Source: Photobacterium atrarenae
GTDB taxonomy: Bacteria > Pseudomonadota > Gammaproteobacteria > Enterobacterales > Vibrionaceae
Length of the DNA stretch: 64,000 nt
NCBI RefSeq assembly: GCF_024380015.1
Contig: NZ_CP101508.1
Coordinates: forward strand, 990,802 to 1,054,801
Reading direction: 5' to 3'
Positions 18,804-27,534 of the stretch are shown piece by piece. The position numbers and the translations under genes were made by a program. The notes under the pieces were generated by a model. It saw only the letters and a program-made list of their open reading frames with translations, made no database searches and was not told the DNA's origin. Within the stretch, counting starts at the first letter, position 1. Each line of letters begins with the position of its first letter.

Positions 18804-19214
18804 ATGATATCAATTTTATATTCTTTGCTTGCAATTGCGGCTGTCAGTGATTTGAAGTATTCCAAGGTAAGTAATGAAATTACTCTGATGATTCTTATTT
18901 GTGCATTAATCATGATTGTGTTTGAACATAGTTTAATGCCAGATCAAAGTTATCAGTTTTCTGTGATGGCTCTTGTGATGACGTTGCTTGTTTGCTTGCC
19001 GGGTTTTATTTATAAGGTCTTTGGTGCAGCCGATGTGAAAATATTATTGATCATCTCGTTGCTCACACCATTGTCGCTGATGCTGGATATTCTACTCTAT
19101 GCCTTTATTGCATTCATGCTGTATTGGTGTATTGCGGTTCGGGATACCAAGGTGCATGCCCCCTTTATTCCGAGCCTGTTGGTCGGGATGGGAATTGCGG
19201 TATGGCTGGCTTAA
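18804..19214 (+). CDS. tadV: Tad prepilin peptidase TadV (A24 family)
   Basis: An inner-membrane aspartyl protease that should remove the leaders of Flp and the TadE/TadG-like pseudopilins. The 136-residue protein has about five or six helices and both catalytic Asp positions: AAVSDLKYSKVSN near the N-terminus and GAADVKILL (GxxD type) near residue 75. It is the short form without the methylase domain, as in other Tad loci. It overlaps the next gene by 13 bases. Confidence 0.9.
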   Translation: MISILYSLLAIAAVSDLKYSKVSNEITLMILICALIMIVFEHSLMPDQSYQFSVMALVMTLLVCLPGFIYKVFGAADVKILLIISLLTPLSLMLDILLYAFIAFMLYWCIAVRDTKVHAPFIPSLLVGMGIAVWLA

Positions 19215-19696
19215 AAAAACGCTATGGACAACAGCGAGGCGCGGCAGCACTGGAGACGGTGTTACTGACCCCGGCCGCGTTACTGCTGCTCTATACCATT
19301 GCCCAGTACTGCCTGATCTTTGTCGCGACTCAGATATTTACCTATACCGCGGAAGAAGCACTGCGTCGCAGTATCTCTTTTGTCGACAGCAATTGTTACT
19401 ACGGCGGTGAATGTTCGACCTTAGATTTGGAAGATGAAATCGAGAGAAATGGTGACCTCGTCATTCGAATCATAGCTGGCGACTCTCCGACTTTGTTTGG
19501 TAAGAGTTTATCGAATATTGAGCTGTTTGATATTGAAGCATCTACTTACGAAACGCCTTCATCTGAGGATGATGTCTGCTGCAAAGTGACCGTGACTTAC
19601 CAGTACAGTCAGGCGCCGTTTCTGCCCAGCAAGATTTTTGGCGTGGAATTGCCCGTTCCGGACACCTTAACCGGCACAGCGATGCTCACCATGTAG
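19202..19696 (+). CDS. tadE: TadE-like pseudopilin
   Basis: A 164-residue minor pilin-like protein. The N-terminal basic leader (MAGLKKRYGQQRG) is followed by AAALETVLLTPAALLLLYTI, the TadE/TadG-like segment with a Glu after the prepilin-type cleavage site. The remaining periplasmic part contains several Cys residues (CYYGGEC, DVCCK), which may form disulfides. ATG 19202 lies inside the end of tadV. It is probably cleaved by TadV and helps initiate pilus assembly. Confidence 0.82.
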   Translation: MAGLKKRYGQQRGAAALETVLLTPAALLLLYTIAQYCLIFVATQIFTYTAEEALRRSISFVDSNCYYGGECSTLDLEDEIERNGDLVIRIIAGDSPTLFGKSLSNIELFDIEASTYETPSSEDDVCCKVTVTYQYSQAPFLPSKIFGVELPVPDTLTGTAMLTM

Positions 19697-19767
19697 TGAG
19701 TTGATATCGCGTTGATAACGAATCGTGGCAATGACCGCACGATGGATGGATTGAAAAGGCGGTGAAT

Positions 19768-20736
19768 ATGCAGGGAAGATATTTGAAAATCGCTGCTGCA
19801 GTGCTACTAGGCTTGGCTGTGGTGATCGGACTCTACGGGGTTCGTCTCAGCCAGCCCCCCGCACCGGCGCCGACGCAGGCCAAAGCGCCCTCCAGTGTCA
19901 TCATGCCACATTTTGCCGCCGATCTGCCGGTCGGTACTGTATTGCGTGCCGAGATGCTTCAGCCCATGCCGGTGGCTCAGCCGTTGGCGAAAGATATTCG
20001 AGACCCTTCGGCCTATTTGGGGCGGCGATTGATCCAGCCTGTGGTCGCGGGTAGCCGCCTGCGGGATACTATGTTTTCCCGCCCCCGTCCGTTAATTGAT
20101 GAGCTCAACCCGGGTTTTCGGGCCATTGCGTTGCAAGCCAATGCCCTGACCGTGGTGGGTGGCCATCTGCAAAGCGGGGACTGGGTCGATGTGCTTTACC
20201 TGTTGCGGGCCAATAAAGAGTCCGGTCATCATAGTACGGCGCGTCGGCTATTGAGCCGGATCCAGGTGCTGGCCGTCGGTCAGGAAACCATTGGCCAGCC
20301 GGAACAGCCCAGCCAAACCGGCAAAGGGAAAGGAAAACGTGACAGCGCGCGCACTATCGTTCTGGCAATCCCGGAAGCCGAAACCCCGCAATTACTGCTG
20401 GCTGAAAGTACCGGTCAACTGCGATTGACTTTGGTCAGCCCCGATGAACTGCCACAGCCGGCGGCCTCGTTTCAGCTGGCAGCTACCGGTGATTCTGTTT
20501 CAGACATGATGCCGGGAATTGCTAGTCAGGCGCCGGTGAGTGAAGCACCGGCGCACGCAGCGCCTGAGCCGGCGGCACCGGCAGAAAGCTATGTGGTTTC
20601 GCTGAAAACGCTGGGGGGTTATCAGGAAGTGGATGTTCCTGCGGTAAAACCGCCTCCGGTGAAGTATCGTTATGTCGCCCCGAGCATTGAAGTTTATCAG
20701 GGTGAATCTCGTGCTTTAGTCCAGACCCGGTTCTGA
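19768..20736 (+). CDS. rcpC: Flp pilus assembly protein CpaB/RcpC
   Basis: A 322-residue periplasmic protein with an N-terminal membrane anchor (about 6-26), a Pro/Ala-rich linker, a SAF domain (about 48-110; DLPVGTVLRAEMLQPMPVAQ) and a beta-clip-like RcpC domain (FRAIALQANALTVVGGHLQSG and GDWVDVLYLL). A second Pro/Ala-rich region lies near residue 255. CpaB proteins are associated with the Tad secretin. I prefer ATG 19768, with AAGG eight bases upstream, to GTG 19762. Confidence 0.88.
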   Translation: MQGRYLKIAAAVLLGLAVVIGLYGVRLSQPPAPAPTQAKAPSSVIMPHFAADLPVGTVLRAEMLQPMPVAQPLAKDIRDPSAYLGRRLIQPVVAGSRLRDTMFSRPRPLIDELNPGFRAIALQANALTVVGGHLQSGDWVDVLYLLRANKESGHHSTARRLLSRIQVLAVGQETIGQPEQPSQTGKGKGKRDSARTIVLAIPEAETPQLLLAESTGQLRLTLVSPDELPQPAASFQLAATGDSVSDMMPGIASQAPVSEAPAHAAPEPAAPAESYVVSLKTLGGYQEVDVPAVKPPPVKYRYVAPSIEVYQGESRALVQTRF

Positions 20737-20749
20737 CTGGAAGGTGTTT

Positions 20750-22051
20750 ATGCCACATAAGGATGTGTCTCAGCAATGGATGGACGACCAAACCGGCGGT
20801 GACGGGGTGTGGTATTACGCCGGTTGGTTAGCGCCCGGCGGCAGGATACACCACTGGATTGGCCGGTTCTGGCTCAGCTGTTTTTTGCGGCGACCCGCCA
20901 CGATCATCTTTGTCCTCTTCTGGTTGATGGCATTATTGTCATTTCCGGTCCTGGCGGGCAGCTATCAGCTGGCAACCGGCCAGCAGCAGACCGTACAGGC
21001 CGACATCCGGATCACCCGGGCGGCGATTGGAGAGCCGGCCATTGCCGGACTCAAGGTGCTCAGCAGCAAAGAGTTGCTGATCACCGGCAAGCAAGCGGGC
21101 TCAACCACTTTATTGGTTTGGCTGTACGGACAGAACGAGCCGGTGCGTCACCGCATTGCGGTGATGCCGGATGCCATTGCATCGACAAATATTCAGGTGC
21201 AGACCGATATCAAGGTGATTGAAATCAGCCGTCATGCCTTAAAAGAAGCCGGATTTTTCTTCGGCAAGCAGGGCAATTCATTTTTTGGCATCGGTAACAG
21301 CGGTGCCCTTTCAGGCGCTGATTTTGATGGTAATTTACTGACCAACAATAACTTTCTGCCGAGTTCCGGGGCTTTTAATCTGGTTGCCGGGAACGTCGCG
21401 GATGGTTTGTTGGGGGCCATCAGCGCCCTCAGTCGTAACGGCTTTGCCTACACACTGGCTGAGCCCAGCCTGGTAACCATGTCCGGCCATACCGCGACGT
21501 TTCTTGCCGGAGGCGAGTTTCCTTATCCGGTCAGCAGTGGCGACGGCGATATCAGTATTGACTTTAAGGAGTTTGGCGTTCGGTTGAACCTGACACCTAC
21601 CGTCGTGCCGGACGAGCGCATTATGCTGAAAGTTGCTCCGGAAGTCAGCGAGCTGAATTATGCCCAGGGGATCAGTTCTGCCGGGATCCTGGTGCCGGGC
21701 TTGTCGGTCCGGCGAACTGACACCACGGTCCAGTTGGGAAACGGGGAGAGCTTTGTCATCAGCGGGCTGGTCAGCCGCAACACGATTAAAAATGCCGATC
21801 GTTTTCCGGGCTTGGGGGATATTCCGATTCTGGGTGCCTTCTTCCGCTCCACCCGCTTTGACAGCAGCGATAAAGAAATCATGATGGTGGTGACGCCTCA
21901 TCTGATCAAACCTTTTTCCCGCAATACGCCATTACCCCCGCTACCGGGGGAAATGTACCGCAAGTTTGAACCGAATTTTTTCGAGTTGATTTTTCTCGAC
22001 AAAGAGCCGCGGCCACTGCCTGCCGGTATGGGATTCTCTCAGGAGGGATAG
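20750..22051 (+). CDS. rcpA: Tad outer-membrane secretin CpaC/RcpA
   Basis: The outer-membrane channel of the Tad pilus. The 433-residue protein has an unusually long N-terminal region (about 60 residues, with LRRPATIIFVLFWLMALLSF as the likely export signal). A pilus-assembly N-terminal domain follows (about 70-150; VLSSKELLITGKQAGSTTLLVW). The secretin domain (about 230-400) carries the family motif VPGLSVRRTDTTVQLGNGES and PGLGDIPILGAFFRS. GGAAGG lies five bases before ATG 20750. The extra residues before the signal are odd and could mean that translation starts later. Confidence 0.9.
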   Translation: MPHKDVSQQWMDDQTGGDGVWYYAGWLAPGGRIHHWIGRFWLSCFLRRPATIIFVLFWLMALLSFPVLAGSYQLATGQQQTVQADIRITRAAIGEPAIAGLKVLSSKELLITGKQAGSTTLLVWLYGQNEPVRHRIAVMPDAIASTNIQVQTDIKVIEISRHALKEAGFFFGKQGNSFFGIGNSGALSGADFDGNLLTNNNFLPSSGAFNLVAGNVADGLLGAISALSRNGFAYTLAEPSLVTMSGHTATFLAGGEFPYPVSSGDGDISIDFKEFGVRLNLTPTVVPDERIMLKVAPEVSELNYAQGISSAGILVPGLSVRRTDTTVQLGNGESFVISGLVSRNTIKNADRFPGLGDIPILGAFFRSTRFDSSDKEIMMVVTPHLIKPFSRNTPLPPLPGEMYRKFEPNFFELIFLDKEPRPLPAGMGFSQEG

Positions 22052-22052
22052 C

Positions 22053-23168
22053 ATGAACTTAGTGGCTTACGATGTAAGAGGGCAGTACAGGAAACAGATT
22101 GCTGACGCGGTACCGTCGGGGGCAACCTTGAACTGGATTGAAGCGCCGGAGTGTCTGACATCCCTGGCCCCCTGGAGACAGGCACAGATTCTGGTGATTG
22201 CGGCAACCTCCTGGCCGGATAAAACCATTGACTATCTGATTGAAGTCTTCTCTCCGCGCCATGTGGTGCTGATGGACATGACCCCTGAATGCCATTGGTA
22301 TGGTACAGCGCATCAGGTCAATTTGCATTTATGCGAAGGAGAGCGCTTGGCGGAAACGCTCAGCAGTCTGATAGCGATGGAAGCTGTGCTGACCTCAGGC
22401 CGGTTGGCATTGCTATCAGCCCGCAACGACTTTGACAGTGCATTGCTGGCCATCTCACTGGCCTGGCAAATGATCGCCAGTCACCAGCAGGAAGTGTTAA
22501 TCCTGGATCTGGGCCAGCCCAGCAGTGATATTGCCAATTATTTAAACCAGCCGGCCGGGATCGACTTTATCAGTTTGCAGGAGAAGAAAGCCTGTATCAG
22601 TAAATCCTGGTTGCTAGATCAAGGGGTTGCGCTGCATCCGCAGATCCATGTTATTGGTATGCCGGACAATGAACAGTTTGACGCTGTCACCAAAGAAGCG
22701 CTGTTGGCGGTGATGGAACAACTCGAAGCCGCCTATGACAGCATCATCATCAATTTGGCCGGGATCCCGCCCTGTCCGCTAGTGTTTTTTCTTGCCAAAT
22801 ACTGCCAACAGCACTGGCTGTTGTCGGATCAGAAAAACGTCAGCCTGGCCAATACCCGCCGGTTAGCAGAATCCCTCTTTCATGCCGGCGTCAGGCCAGG
22901 TGGCGTCAATGTGGTGCTTGCGCCATTTCTACCTCAGGTACTGCCGGGCAAGGCGATGATCGCCAGCCAGCTGGCGTTGCCGATCCGGGGGGAGTTGCCG
23001 TGCGCCCATCAACTGACCACGGATATTAATGCCGGGACTTTGCTGCCGCCGACCGGTCAGTTCAAAGATTTCTTGCAGCAGGTTGAAAAGCTGCTGTCGT
23101 TGAAACCGGAAAAGCCACACTGGTTGATGAAATTCGGATGGCGATATAGCGCAGGGAGTGAAACATGA
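22053..23168 (+). CDS. tadZ: TadZ/CpaE-like protein without a P-loop
   Basis: TadZ proteins are ParA/MinD-like ATPases that place the Tad machine at a cell pole. This 371-residue protein occupies the standard tadZ position between the secretin and tadA. It has a receiver-like N-terminus (about 1-100) and a ParA-like fold (about 115-340; EVLILDLGQPSSDIANYL, YDSIIINLAGIPP). At residues 122-132, where the deviant Walker A motif KGGxGKT is expected, it reads SARNDFDSALL, so ATP binding through the usual loop looks impossible. AGGAGG (22041-22046) gives strong translation. It overlaps tadA by four bases. Confidence 0.8.
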   Translation: MNLVAYDVRGQYRKQIADAVPSGATLNWIEAPECLTSLAPWRQAQILVIAATSWPDKTIDYLIEVFSPRHVVLMDMTPECHWYGTAHQVNLHLCEGERLAETLSSLIAMEAVLTSGRLALLSARNDFDSALLAISLAWQMIASHQQEVLILDLGQPSSDIANYLNQPAGIDFISLQEKKACISKSWLLDQGVALHPQIHVIGMPDNEQFDAVTKEALLAVMEQLEAAYDSIIINLAGIPPCPLVFFLAKYCQQHWLLSDQKNVSLANTRRLAESLFHAGVRPGGVNVVLAPFLPQVLPGKAMIASQLALPIRGELPCAHQLTTDINAGTLLPPTGQFKDFLQQVEKLLSLKPEKPHWLMKFGWRYSAGSET

Positions 23169-24424
23169 GCGATATGACGGACGCTATCGTCTGGCCCCAC
23201 CGGGAGTTGGCGATACAGGAAGATGAGTCCCGCCTGGAACTGAAAGCGGAACTGCACCAGTTTGTGATTGAACGTCTGGAAGATGACGGATTGATGTACG
23301 AGATGGAGCGCCAGGAGCTTCAGGGGTATGTCTATGATTATGCCCGGATTTATTTCAAGCAGCTTCAGGGTACGCATTTCCCTCAGGATATGAACGCCCT
23401 GGTCAATGAACTGCTGGATGAAATTGTTGGGTTCGGGCCGTTACAGAACCTGCTCGATGATCCGGACGTCGATGACATCCTGATCAACGGTCCCAAGTTA
23501 ATTTATGTCGAGCGCCAGGGACAGCTGACCAAGGTGCCGTTTCGCTTTATGAATGATCAACATGTACTGCGGGTGATCCGGCGGATGATCGCGCCGTTCG
23601 GACGGCGGATTGATGAAGCCAATCCGATGGTTGATGCCCGATTGCCCAACGGGAGCCGGATCAACGCTGTGATCCCGCCGTTGGCGATCGATGGCCCTTG
23701 CCTGTCGGTGCGTAAATTTAAAGCTGAATCGATTGATATTGATACCCTGTTGCAAAACGGTGCCATGCACCAGTTGTTGATGAAGTGTGCCCGCTCACGC
23801 TGCAATATTCTGATTAGTGGTTCGACCGGCTCAGGGAAAACCACCCTGTTGAATGTGCTCAGCCAGTACATTAACTCCGGGGAGCGGGTGGTGACCATTG
23901 AAGATGCCGCAGAGCTGCAACTGAGAAATGGCCACGTTGTGCGGCTGGAGACCCGGCCGCCGAACTCGGAAGGACAGGGGGAAGTCACGTCGCGGGATCT
24001 GCTCAAGAATGCCCTGCGGATGCGCCCGGATCGGATCATTCTTGGCGAGAGCCGGGGCGGGGAAGTCCTGGACATGCTCCAGGCGATGAATACAGGACAC
24101 CAGGGCTCCATGAGTACCCTGCATGCGAACTCGCCCCAGGATGCCCTGTTGCGACTAGAGATGATGGTCACCATGACCGGTTTCTCGTCGAGCGAAGTGT
24201 TGGTTAAGCAGATGGTCGCTACCGCGCTGGATCTGGTGATCCAGGTCGCGCGACTGCCCAGTGGCCGTCGGGTGATCACTCACATTGTCGAGATCCAGGA
24301 TGTCGCCGATGAACAAATTCGCACCCAGGTGCTGTATGCCTATCAGCCGACCAGTGAAGATTTCAGGCTGGTAGATAGCATGTCGGCGGCACTGCGGGAG
24401 AAAACCGGAGGTGAACGTGAGTAG
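23165..24424 (+). CDS. tadA: Tad pilus assembly ATPase TadA/CpaF
   Basis: The hexameric ATPase that drives Flp pilus extension and probably retraction. The 419-residue protein has an N-terminal helical domain and a core with Walker A ISGSTGSGKTTLLNVLS, the Asp box TIEDAAELQL, the Walker B region ILGESRGGEVLDMLQAMNT and the His box GHQGSMSTLHANSP. All catalytic residues look intact. The start overlaps the tadZ stop (ATGA) and its stop overlaps the tadB start, so the genes are translationally coupled. Confidence 0.95.
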   Translation: MSDMTDAIVWPHRELAIQEDESRLELKAELHQFVIERLEDDGLMYEMERQELQGYVYDYARIYFKQLQGTHFPQDMNALVNELLDEIVGFGPLQNLLDDPDVDDILINGPKLIYVERQGQLTKVPFRFMNDQHVLRVIRRMIAPFGRRIDEANPMVDARLPNGSRINAVIPPLAIDGPCLSVRKFKAESIDIDTLLQNGAMHQLLMKCARSRCNILISGSTGSGKTTLLNVLSQYINSGERVVTIEDAAELQLRNGHVVRLETRPPNSEGQGEVTSRDLLKNALRMRPDRIILGESRGGEVLDMLQAMNTGHQGSMSTLHANSPQDALLRLEMMVTMTGFSSSEVLVKQMVATALDLVIQVARLPSGRRVITHIVEIQDVADEQIRTQVLYAYQPTSEDFRLVDSMSAALREKTGGERE

Positions 24425-25313
24425 TCTGTTTATTCTGGCCGGGGTTTTGTTACTGGCGGGCGCTGGTCTGTTGCTGTTTGCTGCCCGGGAAAATGAGACG
24501 TCAGATCCGGCTTCAGTCGCGGAGGCGGGTTCTGACGAGGAGCGCCAAGATGCGGAGCGTCCGGTACGGGAGCGGACCTGGCGCGAGACGAGTCTGGAGA
24601 CCAGGCAAAAGCTGGGCCTGAGCACCTCGGTCGGGTTTATTGTGCTGTACTTGACGCTTCAGGTGGTGCTGGTGCTCGGGGCGCAGCAAGTTGCTGGTAT
24701 ATCGGGGCTGGGAGCGAGTCTGGTGATTGCTGTCGCGGGGTTGTTACTGCTGGGACAGCTGCGTAAGAGCCGGATGCGCCGGAAAATTATTCGTCAGTTA
24801 CCCGGGTTTATTGAACAGCTCAATCGTCGGGTCAAAGTCGGGCTGTCTTTAAATCAGGCCTTGATCCGGACGGTGCCGACGATTGAAGCGCCGCTTCAGT
24901 CGGTTGTGGAGCGCGTGATCCGCCGGGCAGAGTTGGGGGCTGAGCTTTATGTGTCGTTCAGTAAAGAGTCGCAGTTGACCGGGGTGAGGGAGTTTCAACT
25001 GCTTGGGGTCGTATTTAAGGTCAATCACCAGTTTGGCGGCAGCGTCAGTCAGGCGCTGGAAAACCTGGTCGAGTTGCTGCAGCAGGATGAGCGCAGTCAG
25101 CGTGAGTTGAAGTCGTTGACCGGGGAGACCCGGGTGACGGCCTGGGTGATGGGGTTGACGCCGTCGGTGATGGCGGGATTTATGCTCATCAATGAGCCGC
25201 AATCGCTTCAGGCGATGTGGATGGATGAACAAGGAAAACTGGCACTGCAGATCGCATTAGGGTCGCAGCTGTTCGGGGTGGTGTTGCTCTGGCGGATGCT
25301 ACGGGCGTTGTAA
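24417..25313 (+). CDS. tadB: Tad inner-membrane platform protein TadB
   Basis: One of two GspF-like platform proteins of the Tad apparatus. The 298-residue protein has an N-terminal helix, a charged segment (about 28-65, rich in Glu and Arg), further helices and the GspF-type cytoplasmic domain (about 125-245; LPGFIEQLNRRVKVGLSLNQ, GGSVSQALENL). GTG 24417 is preferred to GTG 24411 because GGAGG (24407-24411) lies five bases before it. It overlaps the tadA stop. Confidence 0.9.
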   Translation: MSSLFILAGVLLLAGAGLLLFAARENETSDPASVAEAGSDEERQDAERPVRERTWRETSLETRQKLGLSTSVGFIVLYLTLQVVLVLGAQQVAGISGLGASLVIAVAGLLLLGQLRKSRMRRKIIRQLPGFIEQLNRRVKVGLSLNQALIRTVPTIEAPLQSVVERVIRRAELGAELYVSFSKESQLTGVREFQLLGVVFKVNHQFGGSVSQALENLVELLQQDERSQRELKSLTGETRVTAWVMGLTPSVMAGFMLINEPQSLQAMWMDEQGKLALQIALGSQLFGVVLLWRMLRAL

Positions 25314-25370
25314 TCATTTGTGGCTTTTACCGCAGTTGTCCCTACAGCCTAGGGGCTTCGAGAGGTTGTG

Positions 25371-26282
25371 ATGGCGATATCCATGAGTTTGTCTACATAT
25401 TGGCTTCTGGCGGGGTTGTTTTTGCTTGCCAGCGCCGTGAGTTTAATTGTGCTGTCCCTCAGGCTGCAACGTGCTCGAAGCGTGGAGCAGAATCTGGCGC
25501 GAACCATGGCCCAGGTGACTCGTCGGGAAGCCATGTTCCAGCAAAGCCAGGCGATTTGGCGACAAACCAAATACTTACGGTTTGCTTCGATCACGGATAT
25601 TCAGCTGTTATTGCGCAAAGCAGGATATTTGACCAATCGTGAGCAAACCTCCTGTTTGCTGAAAGTGATGTTGGCCTGGGCGACGATGCAGGGGATGGCC
25701 GTGATGGCGATTATCGAGCGTCAGGTAGCCTCAGAGCAGGCGATGGGCCTGTTGGTGCTGAGTACTGCAGGGGGCGCCTACCTTGCCTTACAGTGGTTGA
25801 AAAAGAAGGTGGTCTCGCGTGCCAAAATGATCGATGAAGAACTGATCATGGGGCTGCAAATGATGAAAACCCTGTGGGATGTCGGACTCTCGCTTGAAAG
25901 TATGTTGCGTGCATACACCGCAGAGCTGAAAGAGATGACGCCGGAAATGAATAAAGAGCTCCTGCTAGCCCTGAGCAAGATCGAAGCGGGGCAGGATCGG
26001 GCCTGGGTGTTTGTTGAGGTGGCCCGGGTTAATGAGTCATTGGGGATGCAGGATTTGCTGAATATGTTTGCCCAGGTGTCAGACTCCGGCGGCAGTATGT
26101 CGGACTCTCTGGCCCAATTGACCCTGTTGCTGCGGGATCGGCGTCGAACCCAGTTACAGGAGAAAGTGAGCAAATTGTCTGGCCGGATGTCTGTGGTGAT
26201 GATGTTGTTTCTGTTCCCGCCCTTGTTTGTGGTGCTAGCTGGACCGGGCATGATGGCGCTGGGACGGGCACTGGGTAATTAA
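25371..26282 (+). CDS. tadC: Tad inner-membrane platform protein TadC
   Basis: The second GspF-like platform protein, 303 residues, with membrane helices near both ends and the T2SSF domain (about 150-275; ELIMGLQMMKTLWDVGLSLE, VSDSGGSMSDSLAQLTLLL). AGAGG (25361-25365) precedes ATG 25371. TadB and TadC are expected to form the assembly platform over the TadA hexamer. Confidence 0.9.
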   Translation: MAISMSLSTYWLLAGLFLLASAVSLIVLSLRLQRARSVEQNLARTMAQVTRREAMFQQSQAIWRQTKYLRFASITDIQLLLRKAGYLTNREQTSCLLKVMLAWATMQGMAVMAIIERQVASEQAMGLLVLSTAGGAYLALQWLKKKVVSRAKMIDEELIMGLQMMKTLWDVGLSLESMLRAYTAELKEMTPEMNKELLLALSKIEAGQDRAWVFVEVARVNESLGMQDLLNMFAQVSDSGGSMSDSLAQLTLLLRDRRRTQLQEKVSKLSGRMSVVMMLFLFPPLFVVLAGPGMMALGRALGN

Positions 26283-26332
26283 GCGAAAGCATCAGCGATA
26301 AACTTTCGTGACAGAAAGACAAGGAGTGTCTG

Positions 26333-27139
26333 ATGGCAGAGCACAAGACGCATACAGCGACTCAGCAGCAAAGCAGCGTAGACGACAAGACATATGACAA
26401 ACGACATTGGCTGGTGGCGCTGGGGCTCGGAATGCTCCTGGCCCTGAGCGGGTGCTCAAGTCCTGTCTCGCCACAGGCGGCAGCATCGTCTCCGAATGGA
26501 GCCTGCGGCGAGTCGCTGTCTGCCGAGCAGGGGGTGAAGTTGTCGCTGATCCGCCAGCAGTTGCAGCAGGCCCAGTATTATTCTGCTCTGGCCGAACTGG
26601 AAATGTTGCCGGAGCGCTCCCTTAGTACCGATCTGTTACGTGCCTACAGTTACCGAAAACTGGGGAAATGGTCGCTGGCTGCGGCAATCTATCATGAACT
26701 GCAAACCACCTGTCTGGCCGGGCAGGCCTATCATGGCCTCGGTCTGATTGCGGCATATCAGGATGACCTCGATCAGGCGATGCACTGGCTGACTCTGGCC
26801 GCCAAAGCTTCGCCGGTGACGGCAGATATTCGCAATGATTTGGGTTTTTTGCTGTTGATCACCGGGCAGGATGAGCTCGCGCGCGATGAATTGCTGACGG
26901 CGCTGGAGCTCAATCCTGAGCATCCAAACGCTGCCAGAAACTTATGGTTTGTGCTGTTGAAAAATCGTCAGCACCGGATGGCAGATCAGCTGGCGGCCCG
27001 GTTCCAGTGGCAGCCGAGTGAACGACAGGCGGTGCTTGATGCCATCGCCGTGTTCAAACCATTGTCGCTTCGCCAGCCGACAGCGCGGGAACAAGCGCCA
27101 TTTGCCGAATATTCCTCGAACGCGGAGGTTATACAATGA
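26333..27139 (+). CDS. tadD: TPR lipoprotein TadD
   Basis: A 268-residue tetratricopeptide protein with a lipoprotein signal. The hydrophobic segment (about 26-40) ends in lipobox LSGC. The signal starts late because about 24 polar residues precede it. TPR-like helices cover about 70-230 (AYSYRKLGKWSLAAAIYHEL, DLGFLLLITGQDELARDELL). TadD is thought to be a pilotin-like factor for the secretin. AAGGAG (26321-26326) precedes the ATG, and its stop overlaps the next start by four bases. Confidence 0.87.
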   Translation: MAEHKTHTATQQQSSVDDKTYDKRHWLVALGLGMLLALSGCSSPVSPQAAASSPNGACGESLSAEQGVKLSLIRQQLQQAQYYSALAELEMLPERSLSTDLLRAYSYRKLGKWSLAAAIYHELQTTCLAGQAYHGLGLIAAYQDDLDQAMHWLTLAAKASPVTADIRNDLGFLLLITGQDELARDELLTALELNPEHPNAARNLWFVLLKNRQHRMADQLAARFQWQPSERQAVLDAIAVFKPLSLRQPTAREQAPFAEYSSNAEVIQ

Positions 27140-27531
27140 GATTCCAGTTCACGGATGTCATGGGTGTTGGGGCTGCCCTGCTGGCAGCAAGCTTGTTCAG
27201 TGCCCCGGCCCTGGCACTGAAGGGGCCGCGAATGACCTCAGCACTGGCACCACCGGCTAAATCTATTCCGATGCCGCCCAGGTACTCTTCGGCCTATCAA
27301 CCCGCTCCGGCACCCAACATCACCTTGCGAACCAAGGGCAGTGTGGGTTACCCCGGTCAAAAAAGCGAAACCCGGGTATGGTTGAATTTGCAGGCGGGGG
27401 GCATGCTGGCGACGGACTACAATGACACCTTGTCGCCGAAAGCGGCGGATAAGGCTCAACAGCGAATGGTGCAAAGCTTCAGCAACCCGATCCCGGCAAA
27501 ATTTATTGCCGACTCGATGGGCGGCGGCTAA
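27136..27531 (+). CDS. Small secreted protein of the Tad locus, DUF3613-like
   Basis: A 131-residue protein with a signal peptide ending at LFSAPALA. Its C-terminal half reads TRVWLNLQAGGMLATDYN, then AADKAQQRMVQSFSNPIPAKF. This pattern (Trp-Leu-x-Leu-Gln, then a conserved Ser-Phe and Ile-Pro) resembles DUF3613 proteins found in Tad loci. That assignment is from memory of the pattern and is tentative. It overlaps tadD by four bases and is followed three bases later by tadG, so it belongs to the operon. The function is unknown. Confidence 0.65.
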   Translation: MRFQFTDVMGVGAALLAASLFSAPALALKGPRMTSALAPPAKSIPMPPRYSSAYQPAPAPNITLRTKGSVGYPGQKSETRVWLNLQAGGMLATDYNDTLSPKAADKAQQRMVQSFSNPIPAKFIADSMGGG

Positions 27532-27534
27532 CGC

